Assembly: GCF_037975245.1 (NCBI RefSeq)
Contig: NC_092565.1
Coordinates: 23,617,999-23,681,998, forward strand
Source: Apostichopus japonicus
Taxonomy: Eukaryota; Echinodermata; Holothuroidea; Aspidochirotida; Stichopodidae
Length of the DNA: 64,000 nt
Reading direction: 5' to 3'
Positions within the stretch are counted from its first letter, which is position 1, and every line of letters starts with the position of its first letter. Positions 48,827-64,000 of the stretch are shown here, in pieces. The position numbers and the translations under genes were made by a program. The notes beneath the pieces were generated by a model. The model saw nothing but the letters and a program-made list of their open reading frames with translations, ran no database searches and was not told where the DNA came from.

Positions 48827-48870
48827 AATAATAATAATAATAATGATGATAATGATAATAATAATAATAG
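48827..48870. repeat. (AAT)n microsatellite at the LINE 5' side
   Basis: AATAAT/GATGAT trinucleotides of the same kind as those beyond the 3' end. Confidence 0.9.
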
Positions 48871-51323
<2,453 letters not shown>

Positions 51324-53576
51324 TTGATACATTGTTTACGTTAGAAAAACTAAGATATAAATGGTTAGTTTTGTCTTAATTGAACCATAAAATCGTGTAA
51401 CATCACAATAACTTGAAAAAATGTTGCGAACTAATAACATTTCAAAGAGAAAATATCTTTTAAATGAAGTAGATATGATGCGCAGAGCTCAAACAGACAC
51501 GTCACTCTTTCACTTCCGTACATGTCTAAATCGCAGGGTAGCCGCATTATCAGTCCTGTACTGAGCTGTACTGTAACACTAACTCTACGGTATTGTTTAA
51601 TTGTCCTCGGCAGAAGTATACTATGTTTAATAAAATGGTTGCATTGATGCATAATCGAGGCATAGATGCTAAACGTGCTCTGTATAAATTAGTAATTTCT
51701 TTTATACACCTACTACAAAATTCTCGAAAGGTTCAAATGGTGCTTGGATAGGATTTGGGATAGGCGAATTTTGTTGCCCCAATACAACAACCCTATTTAT
51801 ATCGACGGAATATCGATACCCTATAGCCTCTCTCCCTATATACCGATGCTTCCCCGTTGCTGTTGGTCGGTATATTTACATGGTTATCATGCATCTTTCA
51901 TTCGTGTTGTCTCCATCTAATAATGTATGATTTTTTCCATTATTTACCTTTTGTTGATAATTATATAATATCACGTGGATTTGTACGTGTACTCTGAACA
52001 TTGTACTGCTACTCGTGGTTTTGTTCTCACAACAAGCCTGAACTGTAATACTGTAGCATGTCATATAGTGAAGTGTCAATCTGTAAAAGTACTTAGTTTG
52101 TACTCCACTGTTTCATTTTGGATTGATCGTCTGTAATATAGTTGTGGCTATTTTGGTCGTTTCTTTGATTCAGTGCGCGGCAACTGTTGTATCCAAAATG
52201 TAGGACTCGAATCGACCCGACCAACCTTAAGAAGGCATTCAAAATAGCCGCTTTCAACTGGAACCAAATATTTCTCGTTTTATACTTTTTATCCAAAAAA
52301 GGTTGACATTCACAATTCACTACGCACGCAGCCAGTAATAATAATTAATCACGAACCACGCGTTTCCTCCGCGTTCCTTGAATGAGTTAAATAGCACTAT
52401 AGAACTGAGTTTATCTTATAAAGAGATCCATTAAAAGCCGCCACCTCCATATAAACACTGCGTCATATGTGTCAATAATCAACATAAAGTCATGCATTCT
52501 AATGAAATCAATTATCACGGCAGCATTATTCCGTTTATTTTTTTCCATTTGACTTACACACTAAAATTTGAAACTAATGTAGTCTCCAAGGCCATGCTAG
52601 TATATAGTACTATTATACTGTAATATTAAAAAATATTAACAATGTAAATTGTTATCATAATATATCATTGTACCATGTATTACTATATGCAACAATATTA
52701 TTGGGGATGTTTTATATTATATTATTATGATATACAATATTATTGTATGATACAATGTGAATCGGGTGCTAATGCATTGTAAATGTCATCCCTCACTGGC
52801 TGACACGTTGGCCATTCATGGCACCTTCAAGTTTCCGTACCAATGACCATGCAGATATTAACTACGAAAGTCCAGATTTTAGTAACTGGAATCCAAGAAT
52901 ACCTCTTGACTCAACAGTGAGCATGCTTCCTACACTGCTCACTTGAAGGCATCAAGTGGTCTCCATAAACTTGACTTAAATTTTGCACGACGTGCTTTTT
53001 CATTCATGCATTTCAAGATCTAAACCACGACATTCTTATTTGTTATAGCTTATCTAAGAAGCTGTCCCTCTGAAAGTGCCTTTTGGAAAGCACTCGATCG
53101 GAATAATATCGACTCTATAGATGTGGATTAGGTCACTTTACAAATCGTACATGAGTGATTATGGTGATGGCAGTATGAACAATTACCTACAACTAAGAAA
53201 TTTGACCCTGTATAATTAGTGTAACCTATATAATTCATCAGTATAGAACACCACATTATACTAACATGCTGTAGTAAAAGTTGTTTGAAATAATATTATA
53301 CGCATTTATGGATCTTTTTAACCTCGAATTCTTTTTCTTTTTTCAAAATTAAATTATTATAATTGAGGAAAGCTCAATTCACTAACTCAAGAATGAAATG
53401 TGTTTTGAGCTTCATAGTAGCCAACTGTGTATTGAACTTTGAGCATGCTTGGCCTATCCTATTTTGTTCTTAGTTTCTAGCATATGTGGGTCAATAATGG
53501 TGGTCTGTTTTAGTGTGGTATTCTATATAGAGAAATATGTGTGATGTTTGTGATACCGGTCATTCTTTGGTTGCAT
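51324..53576. other. no gene recognised
   Basis: Unique sequence. 52600-52760 is very AT-rich with many TAATATTAT-type short palindromes. Confidence 0.35.
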
Positions 53577-54313
<737 letters not shown>

Positions 54314-55236
54314 GAGTTGCTTTAACAACTGAACAACTATTCATTTGGTTATGTTGTCTTGAAATCGACGAATATAGACTATTTTTGGCTCCGATCCTGC
54401 GTGCGGAAGACCATAACAACACAAATATGAATAACCAAATCATATGTACAAATCTACTTTGTTTGTAACATACACTGCAGTTGTTTTGACTAACACACTT
54501 AACTTCTTGGTTAGTATCTGCATGTACAATTTATAATTCTTTATATACAATCACAAACAGAAAAACGGACCGAGTTCAATGTTTTTAACGCAGACTATCA
54601 CACGTAAATAGCGTCATCCATCTATTTGCTACGGCGTTACCATAGAAACAGTTTCCACAACAAATATATTGCCACTACAATGATCGTTATGGTTGTAAAT
54701 TAAGTTTAGTTTTTGTAGGAAATGATGCGTGAGGTAAAAAAAAATCCTATGAATTTTCATAATCAACGACTGACCGGAAACGTACACTTCCAAATTTTGA
54801 ATTAATTTTAGCTGCCTGCTAGTTGTGATATTTTTCATCTTCCATATTTTTCACGAAACTGCCAATTCTCAGTTTTTCTCCATATATCTCTTTTTTGTGA
54901 GAACAAGTGTCCAGCGCTACTTCCGAATAATGTTAAGCTACTTGACAGAGCATCTATTAAAATACGTCTTTTTCGTTCAACGTATATCTAACCCCTACAT
55001 CCCAGGTGTCTAGATGACCGGCGGGCGTGCATGGTTATAGCAGTCTCTGACTTTTATTGCTAAATTCATCATATTTAGAAGGAATCAAACGGAAGGAAAA
55101 TCGTCTATTAAATCAAACTGAAGCTTTGGTAAAAGCGAAAATGTCGTAAAGAAGCCATTTAAATATATTTATATCAAAATAAAATAAAACTGTTAGCAAA
55201 CTGCTTATCCACTAGAGAGCCTGTGTAGGAGAATTT
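54314..55236. other. no gene recognised
   Basis: Unique sequence with no supported feature. Confidence 0.4.
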
Positions 55237-55362
55237 GTAAAAGTAAGTTGGCCTGACGTTTCGATCATACCAGGATCTTCTTCAAAGGCTAAATGACAAG
55301 TGTCATTTAGCCTTTGAAGAAGATCCTACTAGGATCGAAACGTCAGGCCAACTTACTTTTAC
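55237..55362. mobile_element. 126-bp near-perfect palindrome with hammerhead-like core
   Basis: The two halves are exact mirror complements about position 55299.5, with three mismatches per 63-base arm. Starting from GTAAAAGTAAGTTGGCC they include GACGTTTCGATC and GGATCTTCTTCAAAGGC. Read on the + strand, the right arm has TTGAAGA, a GATCC/GGATC stem-loop, then GAAACGTC, resembling the CUGANGA-stem II-GAAA core of hammerhead ribozymes found in Penelope-like and other retroelements. The first C is T and stem III is lacking, so activity is unlikely. Confidence 0.6.
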
Positions 55363-56039
55363 ACATAAATATATTTATAACTTTATTTTATGATTATCTG
55401 CTGAATTGGAATATTGCTGTTAGTCATAAGCTATTTGTTAATTGTTATTATTTATCAAGGGTTCAAAAGAGGTTTTCTTGTTCAAAGAAATCATTAGGGG
55501 AAAAAATCGGATCATGGGTAATAGTTTTAATTTAATTAAAAGGGCATGACATTTTTAAGCGACAAACATGGAAAATGTCAAATCTTTCGCGTTATTTGTC
55601 GTGACTTGCAATGAAACTTTACTTATCTAGCTAATAAAATACATTAACATTGAATTTTAGTTTCGTAAGGAAATAATCAAATTATCGCAGAAAGTTCAAA
55701 TTTAAGTCATACTCAGTTACAAAATGTGAGACTTCGATGTAACTAAAAGCATGAAACTTCAAACCTGTTGAAGTTACTTAAGTGAATAATTACTATTTTT
55801 GTAATTTGATCTGCGTAGATTAATAAGTCAGATATTTACAGTATCTGAAGTTGTTTTTATTTACCCCACATCGTCCTCCCCACCCGCAACTCATCCCCAT
55901 ATCAGTTGTCTTTGTTTATAGGTTGTTGGTATATGATGTCAAACTGTAATTGCATGTACTGTCAACTTTTATCACACAGCACACCATTATATATCTTGCA
56001 TTGTGGTAACACTCGAAAAGTAATCGGCTGGAAAGAGCT
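55363..56039. other. no gene recognised
   Basis: AT-rich unique sequence. Confidence 0.4.
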
Positions 56040-57925
56040 CGTACTCGGTACTCGGATTCTAAAATGTTGTACACGGTCTGGCACTCGGTACTCGAACATA
56101 CTATACCTGGTACTCGGAAACTCAAGTACTTGGGAGTATCACTTGGTACTCCCAATCCTATAACTGGTACTCGGAAAATCAAGTACTTGGAAGTATGCAT
56201 GGTACTCCAATACTATACGTGGTACTCAAAAACTCAAGTACTTGGGAGTATACTTGGTACTCCAATCCTATAGCTGGAACTCGGAAACTCAAGTACTTGA
56301 AAATATGATTGGTACTCCAATACTATACGTGGTACTCGGAAACTCAAGTACTTGGGAGTATACTTGGTACTCCCAATTCTATAACTGGTGCTCGAACACT
56401 CAAGTACTTGGAAGTATGATTGGTACTACAATACTATATGTGGTACTCGGAAACACAAGTACTCGGGAGTATACATGGTACTCGAATCCTAAACCTGGTA
56501 CTCGGAAACTCAAGTACTCGGGAGTATCCATGGTTCTCCGATACTATACGTGGTACTCGGAAACTCAAGTACTTGGGGTATACTTGGTACTCCCAATCCT
56601 ATAACTGGTACTCGAACACTCAAGTATTTGGAAGTATGATTGGTACTCCAATACTATACGTGGTACTCGGAAACACAAGTACTCGGGAGTATACACGGTA
56701 CTCGAATCCTAAACCTGGTACTCGGAAACTCAAGTACTCGGGAGTATACATGGTTCTCCGATACTATACCTGGTACTCGGAAACACAAGTACTCGGGAGT
56801 ATACATGGTACTCGAATCCTAAACCTGGTACTCGGAAACTGAAGTAATCGGGAGTTTACATTGTTCTCCGATACTATACCTGGTACTCGGAAACTCAAGT
56901 ACTTGGAAGTATGCTTGGTACTCCAATAGTATACCTGGAACTCGGAAACTCAAGTACTCGGGAGTATACATTGTTCTCCGATACTATACCTGGTACTCGG
57001 AAACACAAGTACTCGGGAGTATACATGGTACTCGAATCCTAAACCTGGTACTCGGAAACTCAAGTACTCGGGAGTATACATTGTTCTCCGATACTATACC
57101 TGGTACTCGGAAACACAAGTACTCGGGAGTATACATGGTACTCGAATCCTAAACCTGGTACTCGGAAACTCAAGTACTCGGGAGTATACACGGTTCTCCG
57201 ATACTATACCTGGTACTCGGAAACTCAAGTACTCGGGAGCATACATGGTACTCGAATCCTAAACCTGGTACTCGGAAACTCAAGTACTCGGGAGTATACA
57301 TTGTTCTCCGATACTATACCTGGTACTCGGAAACTCAAGTACTCAGGAGTATACATGGTACTCGAATCCTAAACCTGGTTCTCGGAAACTCAAGTACTCG
57401 GGAGTGTACATGGTTCTCCAATACTATACCTGGTACTCGGATACTCAAGTACTTGGGTGTTTACTTGGAACTCCCAATCCTATAACTGGTACTCGAACAC
57501 TCAAGTACTTGGAAGTATGATTGGTACTCCAATACTATTCCTGGTACTCGGAAACTCAAGTACTCAGGAGTATACATGGTACTCCAATACTATACCTGGT
57601 ACTCGGATACTCAAGTACTTGGAAGTACGATTGGTACTCCAATACTATACGTGGTACTCGAAAACTCAAGTACTCGGAAGTAAACATGGTTCTCCGATAC
57701 TATACGTGGTACTCGGAAATTCAAGTACTTTGGAGTATACTTGGTACTCCCAATCCTATAACTGGTACTCGGAAGCTCAAGTACTCGGGAGTATCCATGG
57801 TACTCCAATCCTATAGCTGATACTCGGAAACTCAAGTAATTGCATGGGGTATACTTGGTACTCCCAATCCTATAACTGGTACTCGGAAGATCAAGTACTC
57901 GGGAGTTTACTTGGTACTCGGATGA
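56040..57925. repeat. GTACTCGG minisatellite, ~55-bp unit, about 34 copies
   Basis: The unit carries GGTACTCGGAAACTCAAGTA and then CTCGGGAGTATACATGG (or ACTTGGAAGTATGATTGG), followed by TACTCCAATACTATA-like or TACTCGAATCCTAAA-like text. The two versions alternate, giving a ~110-bp higher-order period, clearest at 56640-57400. The open frames are repeat translations. Confidence 0.97.
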
Positions 57926-58610
57926 CTGTACTAGTCTACCGCACTGACATCTTGTCATTGCGACTTGCTATCAATCGTGTATTGAAAAGACGATAGAAAC
58001 TTATATGTATAAGTCACTTGTGGCGGAAGTAGTTTTTATTAGACTTTTCGTGAGTGATTGTGTATCGTGCCTTCTCTGCCATTTACCAAGGAAGAAGAAA
58101 AGAGAAGAAAAAAAGTACGATAGGAAATATCTCGCTTGAATTAACTTTTGAAGATTAACAGCGGATAAGAAGGATCCATAATTTAAGTGATAATTTTTGG
58201 TCGTTATGCTGCAAATCGATGAGCGTATAGATACAATCATCCATCTCAAGAAGAAAACAACCGTTTGTGGTTTTGTGTTCATGATTGTGAAAGTTAACAA
58301 GGTGTCATATCTCAAGGACATATATATATTACAGGAGCTCAATGAAAATCGTTACCGTACTAAAAGAAAGGGAACTTCCCATGATAAAAAGTACTCCCAG
58401 AGATGGTTATTTACCCGGAAGCAATTTTTTTTAACACTGTTGTTACTAAATTTCCGGGATTATGTTTTACTTTTAAATGGGTTTCATGATTGTGTATATA
58501 CAAGTGGATTGTACAGTTGCATTTGAGATGGGGTGAACTCAATGTCTTGTAACGTATGAAACAAGAGAAGAAAAAGGAAATGTGAGATGATGAATCGATG
58601 GAATGGGATA
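57926..58610. other. no gene recognised
   Basis: Unique sequence. The 109-codon + frame at 58197-58526 and the overlapping - frame show no recognisable domain. Confidence 0.3.
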
Positions 58611-59255
58611 CCTTAGTGAATTTGATCACGTGGAGAGGAAATGGAGGAGGGAGGGAGGGATGAATACGAGGACATGGAGAGTAGATGAAGGAGGAAGGGG
58701 ATGAGTATGAGCACGTGGAGAGTAGATGAATCAGGGAGTGGCTGCATGGGATCAGGTGGAGGGGAAATAAAGGATGGAGTGAAGGGTGCCCGAGATGACG
58801 GTGAGAGGAAATAAGGGAGGAAGGGGGTGAATATGAGCACATGGAGAGTAGATGAAGCAGAGAGGGGTAGCACGGGATCAGGTGCAGGGGAAATGAAGGA
58901 GGGAGGGGTTGCATGAGATCAGTTGAAGTGGAAATGAAGGCGGGAGGGTGAATATGGTCAAGTGGAGACAAATGGAATGAGGGAGGGATGGGTGCATATG
59001 ATCACGTGGAGAGGAAATTAAGAAGGGAGGGAAGGGTTCATGAGATCATGTGGGGAGGAAATGAAGGAGGGAGGGTTTGCATGAGATCAGTTGTAGGGGA
59101 AATGAAGGAAGGAGGGATGAGTGCATGAGATCACGTGGAGAGGAAATGAAGGCGTGAGTGGTTGCATGAGATCAGTTGGATGGGAAATGAAAGAGGGAGG
59201 GATGGGTGCATGAGATCACGTGGGGAAGAAATGAAGGAGGGAGGGGTAGAGCAGT
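58611..59255. repeat. purine-rich minisatellite, ~60-bp unit
   Basis: Repeats of GGAAATGAAGGAGGGAGGG, then GCATGAGATCACGTGGAG with variants. The - strand Ser/Pro/His-rich frame is a repeat translation. Confidence 0.9.
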
Positions 59256-60345
59256 TATATTGGAGAAGATGTATATTATTTGATGTTATCATGATGATTT
59301 GGATGGATCAGTGAAGGTATATATAGGTGAGTATATATGTTGATATGGGTGGAGTTGGTATGACATTATTTTGACGTATACAAAAGATGGATGTGTTTGA
59401 TGGAGTTGTCTCAAATGCAGAGGAAACGGAGATGGGTTTTAGAGAATCTTGAAAAGTAGTAGTTGATGTGACGTCAAAGTGACGTAAAGAAGATTGACGT
59501 TTTTTTAATATTCTTTGCAGATATTTCTTGAATTGATAGTTCAAAAGTCTTCGATTGAACAATTGGATAAATAGGTGCAAAACGAACGATTGTACGGAAA
59601 TTCTCGGTACTGTTATATTATAAAACAAGTAAGTTTCGAGTCGTGCAATAAAATACAGGACTGTGCTATAAACATATCTTCTTATAACATTCGATGAAAA
59701 GCGTTTCGATCGCACCATTTGCATTTCCGTCAATCTGGCAGTAAATATACACTTAATTAAAAGATGTTACGGACGGAAACTATTAACTTTCGATTGTAAA
59801 TCAATTCTATATTTTTTATATTTTTTTTGCCATCTAAATGTTTCATCAGTTTTACTTACTTAATCAAGACACTCAGTTACACGGGTTTCCAATTTTTATT
59901 ATTTCATGGAAGGATCACAGCTCGACCCATTAAGCCATTTATATACGATAAACAAAGGAAAAAATAAAACCAAAACAGAAAAGTATTTTATGGAAGAATT
60001 GTTGTAAATGGCACGAAAAATAAACATTCTAGGAATCGTATCTTCGTCACTGATTAGTTTCATGCAAGATTTATAGATTATTGACCTCGTCGATAGAAAA
60101 CCAGATCAGAGAATTTCTTTTAGCTTCTAAAGTGCAATAAACAAAGTTAGTATACTCCACATCCCAGCTGATTCACTGAACGAGTTGATGTGAAGTTTAT
60201 ATTCATCCCCTCCCACCCCCCTCCTCCCCTCTCTCCCATTCGTACCCATTAAACGCAAAACAAGGGTCGGATCCAGTGGTTGGTCGGTTAATGACTTCTA
60301 ACACGTTACATCAGCATGCATGAGTATATATGAGCTGACCATACA
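59256..60345. other. no gene recognised
   Basis: A 141-codon - frame at 59308-59733 (for example SVQSFVLHLFIQLFNRRL) has no recognised domain. The rest is unique sequence. Confidence 0.25.
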
Positions 60346-60347
60346 AG

Positions 60348-60572
60348 GCGATTCTCATATGTAGAGTCAATGCTGGGCCTCGACATATCTGTGATGAAAG
60401 TATTGACGGCCTTCATGAAAACAGCCGCTTTATGCACAACGCTTTATGTGTGTGTATTTGTTTGTTTACCAATTAAATAAACGATTTATTCCGATTCTCG
60501 AATGTAGAGTTTATATGCTGGGCCTCAAGATATCTGAGATGAAAGTTTTGTAGGCGGTAATAAAACAACTTT
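60348..60572. repeat. diverged direct duplication, ~149-bp spacing
   Basis: CGATTCTC...TGTAGAGT...ATGCTGGGCCTC...ATATCTG...GATGAAAG occurs at 60350-60402 and again at 60497-60549, with substitutions. Confidence 0.75.
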
Positions 60573-61843
60573 TTCAAAGCATTCGTTTTGTTTTTTTATA
60601 ATATTGAGTTTGCTTATTGAATAGTCTATATTATTTTTATATCATATAACTTCTAAGGGACCAAACAAACCTCTAATAAAAATGCGTCGACTTTGTTGCA
60701 GTAACTACTTCCAAAGTTGTTCAGTATAAATAAAACAAGTAGTAATAGAAAAGTAGCTTGTTTTCAAGATATGAACTAAAAGTATTTTAATCTCTCTCGA
60801 TAGCTCAATATCTTATTTGTTGTAGAGAAGCCCGGCATGTTTACTGGTAATTGTTACATCCCTCTAATAATCTTATGTGCCGCACTACAGGTATATGTTA
60901 CATACCTCTGAGAAATCTTGTGTCGCATTACAGGTGTCACACCACAATTATAATGTACAACCGCTCCAAATGTTAACAATTGTCTAGAAAAGCAAAAAGA
61001 CATAAAATGACCTGATCCAATGTACATGTTTTTGGCATATTTTCAGTCATCATAATTTTTTTCTGCCTTTATTCGAAATGAGAAAATATCAATGTAAACA
61101 GATGGTGTGAAAATAAGGAGGATTGAAGATGATATAAATATTTTAGAAAATATTTGCTTAAACGTGTTTTTACTACGAGCGAGCAGACGGAAGGGTTAAA
61201 GTTCAGTATGCTAAACTTGCTCCTCTTATAGCTTCAAACTCAAAACGGTCATGATATGGAAGTGCCATGGCAGGCCAACTTAGGCTTCAGCTATCATGTG
61301 GTGGGTAGGATATGCCAGTTGAAAATTCTAATTATGATTTGGCGGGCTTGGAAAGTGACAAATTTATTGTGTAAGTCAATGGAACGATTAGTTGTGTTAC
61401 TACATGTGACCTAAATCTAGTACGGACAGAAAATAGTTCCAAGCGGAAGAGGGTGCTGTTGCTGATCTGTTTAAAAGGTCTGCAATGAACCGGCCCCGTG
61501 TGGAATCATCTACGAAAACCGGCAAAATGAATGAAAAAAAAAGTCAAGGAGACAATTCATGGAATTCGGTTAGAGTTTTTCTCTTTGTTCAAGTTATGAC
61601 GTTCATAGTGAGTGATATCGAAATCATGTGGTATATCACCAATTAAAACATGAAAATAAAACTAGCGCCAGTCATCGTTGTCGAAGGAACCAACAAGTTA
61701 TTTACAACAACAAAAATTATGCCTTATTTCCGAAAGATATCAAATGTATAGGATTAGTAATGATTAGTAATTTGAGCTGGTCAGTATACTACACAAACAT
61801 TCTACTTATAGTATTATGAAGCTGGTGCCTTTGCGTAATCCCC
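60573..61843. other. no gene recognised
   Basis: AT-rich unique sequence. Confidence 0.4.
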
Positions 61844-62119
61844 ACACTCTTAATTCCTAAGAGTGAAATTCACTCTTCGAGAGTGCCAAGGAGATTTCAA
61901 TCTGTTAAGAAGTGAAATTTCAATGCTTTCTAAGAATGACATCCTGCAAATGACAGGACTAAACCTCAAAAGTGAGCGAACTTTTTCTTGTATATGCATT
62001 AAAGCTTAAGTTTAATTGCAACCACTCTTTGGTATAAAATTGAAATTTACTCTTTTAGAAAGGTAAGTTTTCCGAACATACTCAATGTGTGATTTTTCAC
62101 TCTTTGGAATTAAGAGTGT
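61844..62119. mobile_element. MITE with CACTCTT/AAGAGTG motifs
   Basis: ACACTCTTAATTCC at 61844-61857 is the exact complement of 62106-62119, and the similarity continues inward (AAGAGTGAAA). Further CACTCT and AGAGTG motifs are scattered through the 276-bp interior. Target duplication and superfamily are unresolved. Confidence 0.55.
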
Positions 62120-62236
62120 AAAATGTTTAATTGAAGTACCTAGTTCACGAGTAGCTATATACGATGCCAAAGGAAATTGTAGATGTCGTATGATAGAAAC
62201 ATGGTAGAGTTTCTTGATTCTTTTTCTGATCGTGGT

Positions 62237-62354
62237 TATATATATATATATATAGCCTATATATATAGCCTATATATATAGCCTATATATATAGCCTATA
62301 TATATAGCCTATATATATAGCCTATATATATAGCCTATATATATATATCTATAT
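62237..62354. repeat. 13-bp tandem repeat and TA tract
   Basis: TATATATAGCCTA recurs every 13 bases about seven times, flanked by (TA)n. Confidence 0.95.
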
Positions 62355-64000
62355 ATCTTTGGCAGTGGCATCGCTAGAAAGAGAATTGTGAGCATCGTTC
62401 AAGAACTCTCCATCTTCTAATGAAATTAACCTGCAAATACGGTAACACTAATTCGAGTCCGAGGTTTGTATAGTATAGGAGTACAACAGCATGAGATCAA
62501 GTACACTTGGTAAGGGTACAATGCTGTTAGTTGGTAGAAGTACTAAGTGTTGTACTATTATAGTTATTATAGTAAGTACCCGATCATGAATACGAGTACG
62601 ATTAGAATTTCACAACTATACGAGTACAGACAACTATATATGCCTGCAGAGTACAACTACGGACTCACTACGAGTCTGCTCAGTGGATATTTCTAACAAG
62701 TTGTTTGGATTTCTTTTCTTCTTTTGACGCTGATTCTCCATCAGCTGAACATCACTTCACATTTTTGGCTTTCCACGAATATAGTTTTGAGAGCTTTTTC
62801 TTGAGTCATGCATGGGACTTTCTTTTTTTTTACTTCTACTTTTGTTTCATATTCTTTTTGGAATTTTTCGTTATGGCGTCAGTCCTCTATAAAGCGTTGA
62901 ATGTATATATACTGTATAGTTTATAAACGACTGATGATTTAAGAGTTCAATAACGTTTGGTATAATTTATATGTATGTATATATTGGTCAGAGTGCGTGA
63001 CACGAATGATAAGAATTATTTCATATACACGTTCATAAATTATTACTGAATTCATATATGTTCTCTGTTCGAACTAATTATACCCTTGTCAATAAAATAA
63101 ATTTCAGGTTTATATACAATTTTTTTTTTAATTTATTTATTTTTTGTATAATGAGTTTGTTGAGTCAAATTTAAAAGAAAAGTGAGACAAAAATGCAAAT
63201 ACAAAAAACTGTAAAAGAAAACAACACAAAACAAAACAAAGATAGGCATAAGCGTAACAGATCATCGTTATAATTCTGTAAATATATTTGATCCCAATAG
63301 GACAGTTGTCATAACAGTTTCAAAACACTATCAATGCAGAACGCTTGTACATTAACCAGAACATATGTAATATACCGCATTGTTGACTTATAACTGTTTA
63401 TGAGACTCCAAAAATGTGTTTTTTTATTTATCATTTTGATATATATATTATCATAATATGAATAATGAGGTATAGCTAATTACCCAAGGAAAACATTAGG
63501 TGTGTAAAAGACCGTGTCATGATGTGTATATATATACACAATAAAAACTTAATCGGTGTTTATTAGGGTAAAAAACATCACCATATCATATATTATTCGG
63601 GGAGGTAAAAGGGCCGGTGGAGGGGGGGGGGGGTGGACGATACACCGATGGTAATAAGTACCCTTACCCCTCCATGCTTTAAGTATTAAAGAGATATACT
63701 AGTGATATAAAGTGGGGATCCCCAATTTCCTAGACATTATAATACTGATATCTTAATGCAATTACGTGATAGTAAAGAGATTTGTCTGATAACTGACCTC
63801 AGGTCCTTTATTTAAACTGAGGGAAATTACCCATTTTGCATAACTTACTTAGAGTGACACAAACAAGGTTACATATCAACGCATGACGTCGCTTTGAAAT
63901 GAAGTATTTCTGAAGGTTTTCTGTGATTATTCGTCAAGTTTTACTTTCATTTTACATTCTGTTTATATTGAACTTTCTTTGAATTTGACAAGTTTGTCTT
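62355..64000. other. no gene recognised
   Basis: AT-rich sequence. GAGTAC-type motifs are frequent at 62470-62670 without a clear period. A poly-G run lies at 63621-63632. Confidence 0.4.

Noticed and set aside
56242-56842. open frames of 60-140 codons in the GTACT array
   Set aside because: The 55-bp units happen to lack stops; repetitive with no domain.
58411-58971. 186-codon Ser/Pro/His-rich - strand frame
   Set aside because: Mostly translation of the purine-rich minisatellite.

Overview
The window looks like non-bacterial, AT-rich animal DNA. It has no operons, no rRNA or tRNA genes that I can see, long gene-free stretches, many simple repeats, tandem minisatellites, non-LTR retrotransposon remnants and several hAT-type miniature elements with 8-bp target duplications. 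The element styles (L1/Tx1-like and CR1/Jockey-like LINE remnants, hAT MITEs with G-rich subterminal ends, a SAP/SWIM-family multicopy gene fragment) fit a marine invertebrate, possibly an echinoderm or other deuterostome. That placement is inference.

Layout. 1-1600: CpG-rich, open frames on both strands, a small TIR element. About 1.6-33.3 kb: visibly poor in CpG, as expected of a methylated transcribed region. It holds scattered candidate coding exons on the + strand (5.1-6.3 kb, 8.1, 15.0, 15.8, 19.4, 21.9 and 26.9 kb), none of which I can name. It also holds a 14-copy ~90-bp satellite (17.3-18.5 kb), a dimeric ~198-bp array (19.7-20.2 kb), nested hAT elements (11.4-12.4 kb), a palindromic 166-bp MITE (12.5 kb), a LINE 3' end (25.8-26.4 kb) and a second hAT composite (31.8-32.6 kb). 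From 33.3 kb CpG becomes frequent again, with a CCAAT/CRE/YY1-like cluster at 37.7 kb.

38.07-39.81 kb is a large minisatellite. 40.55-42.64 kb is a TIR-bounded candidate transposon carrying a frameshifted SAP/SWIM-family gene start, itself containing an hAT MITE with a perfect 8-bp TSD. 45.8-46.0 kb is a short tandem array, 47.13-47.49 kb another hAT MITE, and 47.86-48.83 kb an L1/Tx1-like LINE remnant embedded in an (AAT)n microsatellite. 51.1 kb is a pure (GAT)64 tract and 53.6-54.3 kb a compound ATC-type tract. 55.24-55.36 kb is a near-perfect 126-bp palindrome with hammerhead-like sequence. 56.0-57.9 kb and 58.6-59.2 kb are minisatellites, and 61.8-62.1 kb is a MITE.

No complete protein-coding gene can be assembled from sequence alone. 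The only protein families recognised with some confidence are two LINE reverse-transcriptase C-termini and the SAP/SWIM fragment. Most long open frames elsewhere are translations of repeats.
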